Below are positions 59,531-64,000 of a stretch of 64,000 bases of DNA, piece by piece. The stretch comes from Polytrichum commune (taxonomy: Eukaryota; Streptophyta; Polytrichopsida; Polytrichales; Polytrichaceae), in NCBI GenBank assembly GCA_950295325.1, contig OX485806.1, positions 49,225,169 through 49,289,168 on the forward strand, written 5' to 3'. The translations under genes and the position numbers were made by a program. Position 1 is the first letter of the stretch, and each line of letters begins with the position of its first letter. Below the pieces are notes generated by a model, which was given only the letters and a program-made list of their open reading frames with translations, was not told the DNA's origin and did not search any database.

Positions 59531-61153
59531 TATGAGCCCAAAATGAGTGCTCATATTTGTTTTATGTTTAGAATTTAATTAGAATTGCAATTGGAGTGTT
59601 ATTGAAACAATCAAAAGTATAAAAAAAGTGAGGTTTGGTGTGGATTTATGTTTAGGCCTTAAGCCATTTTGTGTGGTGAATTAGAAGCTTAGTGACATTA
59701 GGGAGTGTTTTGATTAGAGGAGTAGTGCTTGATGAAGCAAGGGTAAATGCCTTTGATTTAATTGTTTGAATTAGAACGTGTTCTTGTTGGTTTAGGGGTT
59801 GAAGGGTTAGCAGAGAGGATGAGGTCGTAGTAAGGGGGAGAAGGTTAAGGGGTTGTGATTGGATGCCCTTTCTCTCCTCTTCCTCCCTTATCCTCTCTTC
59901 TCCTTAAGTTCCCTCTCTTTGTCTTTTCTCTCTCTTTTCTTCAAAGTTTTTCCTACTCACTCTCTCTCTCTTTGCTCTCTTCCCATCTTGCACGTGTGGG
60001 TGCACACGTGTGTGTGGGTACACGAGCATATTTGTATTGTAAGGGGAGTGTGGGTAAAGGGGAGAGGTTCACACAAGGCCTCCTTACCCTCTCCCTTCCC
60101 CCCTCTCTTGTTATTTTTTCTTCTCTCCCTCTATAACATCTTAATTTCCATTGAGAAGTTATAGTTTAGTTCTCTCTCCTCTCTTATTTAATTGCATTGA
60201 TAAGTGTTGATTAAGTTATGTTAGAGGGTAGGATTTAAATAGATTGGTGGATTAGAGGCTGGGCCTTAAGTAGATTAGTTAGTTAGCAAATGGGTTTAAT
60301 GTGCCGATGCTAAGAAGCCTGGAGTGTGGCCGAAGCATGGACTGTGACCGAAGCCTAGATTGTGTGGCCGAAGCCTGGACTGTGGCCGAAGCCTGGATTG
60401 TGTGGCCGAAGCCTGGATTGTGTGGCCGAAGCCTGGACTGGGTGGCCGAAGCCTGGACTGTGGGGCCAAAGCCTGGACTGTGTGGCTGAAGCCTGGAGAC
60501 CGTGGCCGAAGCCTGGAGGACTGCCCCTTAACGAAATTAAGGGTTAGGCTTGGCATCAAGTTGACTGGTAGACATTGGGGGGTTGGGTTTGAATTAGAAT
60601 TGAAGGGATTAGTTTAGTGGGTGTATAAGAGAGGCCACAAGTTGTTAGTTGTTGGCCCTAGAGGAAAGATTGTTGGTTTAAATACTTGGGGGTGTGCCGG
60701 GTGGCGCCAACAAGGTTGTAACGGGGAATAATGTTTTTAAACACTTGAACGCTTAAAGTGGAGTAAATGGAAGTGCAAAAATTTATGTGGAACAAAAAGG
60801 TGATGGCTTGAGGAGTAAAGTGTTAGTTACCTCATCACTTCATGAACTCTACAACCAAAAGCCCCGCCGAGGTCGAGGGCAAGGAGGAAAAGACCTTGGC
60901 CAATCCCAAGGTTTCGAGAGGAATGTCCTTGAGGGCATGTGTAGCCAAAGCCGTGGGTTGGACCCTTGAAAAGGCCAATGCTCGATCTACTCAAGAGGAT
61001 AACATTAATAAATCATCATGATTCTAAGTAATGTGGGTGCCCATTGAGATGGAAGTCACGTTTCATGCTACCACGAGTTTTGATATAACACATGTGATTA
61101 TCAAAACCATCACCCGGACTAGGACGCTTAAGGGTGGTGGGTTTGGCCTCACA
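59531..61153 (+). mobile_element. Solo family A LTR with GTGGT target-site duplication
   Basis: The 1623-bp LTR runs from TATGAGCCCAAAATGAG to GGTTTGGCCTCACA. GTGGT flanks it at 59526-59530 and 61154-61158. It carries its own minisatellite at 60300-60520 and a pyrimidine-rich block at 59870-59980. Confidence 0.95.
60300..60520. repeat. Minisatellite in solo family A LTR (20-22-base unit)
   Basis: About ten tandem copies of GGCCGAAGCCTGGACTGTG with one to three extra bases are present. All reading frames stay open through it, giving false repetitive frames on both strands. It is unlike the units at 16135 and 24900 although the position in the LTR is similar. Confidence 0.92.
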
Positions 61154-61745
61154 GTGGTGCCCTCCTCGGAACAGCTCCAAACACCGAAACTCTATTTGCA
61201 GCCCTTGCAACTGAGCCACATGTGCGGCTGCATTCCCATGTTTTTTCCATCCTATCATTCCTTACCACACTGGACTGGATCTGTATAACCGTCTCTGCAG
61301 CAAGCATAACCCAAAACCCCGAATTTTGGCAGGGGCTCCGCCCTCCTTCCGCAACTCCTCCAATTTGTGCTCAGTCCCGAGAGAGAGAGAGAGAACAACA
61401 GCCAGCCTCCTCAGCCTTCCAGGCCCCCCCTTCGTTGATCCAAGAAATCCGAGGTCTAATCCATTTGGGAAGCCCCCCCCCCCTCCTCTAAATAACAGAA
61501 TTATTGCCCTAAAACGAACAATTAACTTTAGCCTAAGCCACAATCCTAAAACAACTACTAACCTAAGGCATAACCCAAATAACTCTAAGCTTTACCTAAC
61601 GATTAATTAATCCCCAAATTGATTCTTCTAGCCTCAAGCCCAAAGTAACTCCCACATTAGTCATTAAACTCAATGTAAATCAAAAGCCTAAGGTTTTAAT
61701 GATTTTAGGATTAAGAACACATGTGGGCACAATATTGGGCTCACA

Positions 61746-62790
61746 ATATTGTAGCCACTTTGAAGAGTTAATTGTTCACCTTAGCCTTTGGACATAATGG
61801 TGGTTGTCCATTTAAAATACAAATTCTTTCACATTTTTTGGCTTGCCAAATCTAGAGATGGTACTTGGCATATTTATCTTGGGCAATCTTTTTGTTAAAG
61901 GAAAAAACCTAGCACCTTATATCATGAGGACCTCGATCATTTTGTCTTGTCGGGGCCTTTTTTCCTTACCAAAACTTGAGTTCTTAATTCATGGGATCCA
62001 TGAACTCAAACATTTTAAGTTGGAATCTCAATCCAACATCATCACTTTCCAAACTCTTAGGTGCATTTGGTGGTCTAGCTCCCAAATTAGAGGTTTGTGG
62101 AAGTTCTTTCAATGGACTTCTCCATTTCCTTACAAAATCCACCATCATGATCACCATTGTCATTAGAATCAATGATGTATGTAAATTCAAGTACGACATG
62201 ATCCTTGTTCCAATTTGAGCATCACAACCTTTAAGAAATCTTGGGCTCATCATTATAACCCGCACATTTGATAGCCATCTTTCTTTCCAATTGTTAGCTC
62301 AAATATTAGAACCTTGCTTTGATACCACGTGTTGCAACCCTTGCTAATGTCCCTTAATGATCTTAGTCATTTTTTGGTTCTAGCAAAGATTATGAATGCT
62401 AACCCTTTGCATTCCGCCATGCAAATCGTAAGCTCCACATACCACAAACCTCTTAGTTCATAATATAAAGACCGACCCTCTTACACTTGCATTTGGGACT
62501 CACGGCAAAATCATTAACCAATGGTAAGATGTGGACTTCCATCGATGGAAATCCAATCTTTAGTTGATCATTGTGGTGCTAAAGCAACACTATAACAACC
62601 CGAACCATACTATGCAACTATGCGCCCATGTTGGGCCAATGCCCGTGGAGCCCGTGTCCTTCGAACTCGGGTGGGTTTGGCTGCCACACGACCAATATAA
62701 GCTTCTTGGACTTTTGGTAGGGCCCTTACCCCACTGTCAAGAAACATTTCATCTCTCTACCAAGAGTTGGGGCCAAGTAGGTGGGTCCTC
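61746..62790 (-). mobile_element. Family D element end with LTR and primer-binding site
   Basis: The LTR-like part (62330-62790) starts on the plus strand with TGTTGCAACCCTTGCTAATG. Immediately left of it stands GCTTTGATACCACG, whose complement TGGTATCAAAGC matches the usual plant methionine-tRNA primer site at most positions. This means the element is read on the minus strand, with its internal part at 61750-62315. An open frame there (62265-61984, minus) has no recognised domain. Confidence 0.55.
62316..62327 (-). promoter_or_regulatory. Putative tRNA-Met primer-binding site
   Basis: On the minus strand the sequence next to the LTR end reads TGGTATCAAAGC, close to the TGGTATCAGAGC used by many plant LTR elements to prime reverse transcription. 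The two-base gap from the LTR end is normal. Confidence 0.5.
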
Positions 62791-63179
62791 TATTTAAAAA
62801 TGGGCCAAGGTCCTTGAAAGTTGTTTTGAAGCTCCAAAATCTTTCAAAAGCTTCAGATACCTCCAAAATGCCTCCAATTAGATCCGGCCTTCTCCAAACT
62901 CCTCTTGAGTTGATCTCCTTCTTCTAAAGCGATGTGGGCCTATAACCTATTGGAAATGAAAGAATTAGGTAGAGAAACCAATGTAGAAAGGTAGTACAAA
63001 ACAAACGTTGATTGCATAGAATGGCGAGAGTGATTAACTCTTCTCATTATGTTTTTATTTATATGACTAGGTTATAATCAATGTCGGCAACCCATATGGG
63101 ACAATGTCCCCAATGCAACCTTGCACTATCCGCCAATACCAACAACACAAGATTTAAGAAAATTGAGTGTAAAAGAATT
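62791..63179. other. Spacer
   Basis: No gene seen. A short block near 62820-62880 resembles the complement of 2300-2340, close to the tandem repeat family, so this may be its flank. Confidence 0.4.
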
Positions 63180-63640
63180 TATTTGAAAGGTTTGGAGGTA
63201 TATACACTTTGGAAGTATGTAACTTGAGTGTTTTGAGTGTTTAAGGATTTAAGTGAAAGCATTGAAGGTGTTTAAACTACAAAAGCATTTGATTTAAGAG
63301 GTTTAAATGTTGAAGAATTTATTTGAGAGGCTTGTTGTGTATACACTTTGAAAGCATATGACTTGATTAACTTGGATGGTTTAGGGGCTTATTTGCAAGG
63401 TCTGAATGCAAAAAATATTGTTTGAAACCATTCAAGGTGTTTGAAATTGAAAGGATTGTTTTCTAGTAGCTTGAATGTGGATTTTGTGTATACATTGAAT
63501 GTGATTTGTGATCAACAACATTTTCTTTGAATTTTTGGAAAGTGCAAAGGTTATTTTTGAAAGAAAATGCATTTTTTTGAATGAAACAAGATATTACTTT
63601 GAGGTGTGAATTATGTCACCTGAGATAATTGATATTTCAA
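63180..63640. repeat. Degenerate ~70-bp tandem repeat (right array)
   Basis: Units resemble those at 2410-2890: ACTTGAGTGTTTTGAGTGTT, AAGGATTTAAGTGAAAGCAT, GAAGGTGTTTAAACTAC, AAAGCATTTGATTTAAGAGG. Spacing is 69-70 bases and the units become less regular after 63450. From 63641 to the window end the AT-rich text may be further decayed units. Confidence 0.6.
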
Positions 63641-64000
63641 GGACATATATGAGACCAAGGATTTTGATTTGTGGTGAAGAAAATATGATTTGATTGATGT
63701 GACAATCATAAAGTCCATTTGACACCATGAAAGGATATTTTTAGTTGAAATGGACATTATTTGAATGGGTTGGAATGGAAACAAAATTATTTGAAAGCAA
63801 ATATGTTCATTGGAGATTTTGATAATACTATTTATGTGCATTGAGTTGCAAAGAAAAAATTTAAAGAGAACATGATGTATTTGAATATAAAATTAGTGTT
63901 TGAGGTTTTTTTAGGGCATACAAACATATTTAGATGAAATGATATGACTTGGATCAATTGAGTGTTGGAACACTTACATACTTGAGTGTTTAATATGAGT

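Larger units (their letters stand above)
58133..61745 (-). mobile_element. Solo family A LTR, reverse, hosting another
   Basis: The element runs from TGTCAGCCATGAACCCCC to ATATTGGGCTCACA. Flanks ATACT (58128-58132) and ATATT (61746-61750) match at four of five bases. A forward LTR is nested at 59531-61153, leaving about 1985 bp of its own. A GA run and a C run lie near 61380 and 61466. Confidence 0.85.

Noticed and set aside
60300-60560. Overlapping repetitive open frames on both strands (LDCVAEAW-type repeats)
   Set aside because: They are products of the minisatellite in a solo LTR; every frame stays open because the unit lacks stops, and there is no gene context.

Overview
The window is nuclear DNA from a land plant. 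It holds one intact spliced gene in a thick layer of decayed and nested transposons. The intact gene (34863-38139, minus strand) is a subclass III SnRK2 protein kinase of the OST1 type. It has nine exons, every intron is GT-AG, and the product is 350 residues. Its C-terminal tail ([11 protein letters not shown]) and the fern/moss-like repeat content suggest a non-seed plant (moss, lycophyte or fern), but this is an inference. No bacterial features, rRNA or tRNA genes were seen.

Left part (1-31.6 kb). Nested LTR retrotransposons fill this stretch. Two Gypsy families dominate. Family A (12.17-16.76 kb and 55.45-58.12 kb) has LTRs running from TGTGAGCCC to CTCACA. Family B has a 5-prime fragment (4.7-6.9 kb), a long broken copy B1 (6.9-12.17 plus 16.76-21.07 kb) and a second copy B2 (21.07-28.9 kb). 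Family B is the most interesting object here. Its polyprotein order is gag, aspartic protease, a C5-cytosine DNA methyltransferase domain, reverse transcriptase, RNase H, integrase, and a C-terminal PHD finger. Both copies are dead, but damage in one is usually intact in the other, so the ancestral layout can be read. A Ty1/copia remnant follows (28.9-31.6 kb).

Middle (31.6-43 kb). A decayed Tc1-type DD34E transposase lies on the minus strand (32.1-33.1 kb), then the SnRK2 gene. Next is a decayed spliced gene (39.3-41.4 kb, minus strand) whose C-terminal end aligns with SAM motif I of beta-class N6/N4 DNA methyltransferases, while its catalytic DPPY site appears lost. A roughly 150-bp tandem repeat with a perfect 20-bp palindrome (41.45-42.72 kb) adjoins it.

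Right part (43-64 kb). A MULE-like DDE transposase with a SWIM zinc finger (43.6-46.5 kb) is followed by family D LTRs, nested solo LTRs of family A in both orientations, a minus-strand Gypsy integrase fragment, the family A copy at 55.5 kb, and a 70-bp tandem repeat that also occurs near the left end.

Nesting can be dated from target-site duplications. Five-base duplications flank solo LTRs at 19233-20121 (AGTGT), 24176-26262 (GAGAG), 30212-31562 (ATATG), 50377-53614 (CAAAC) and 59531-61153 (GTGGT). Two more have one mismatch (51273-52865 and 58133-61745). The region has therefore lost most full-length elements by LTR-LTR recombination.
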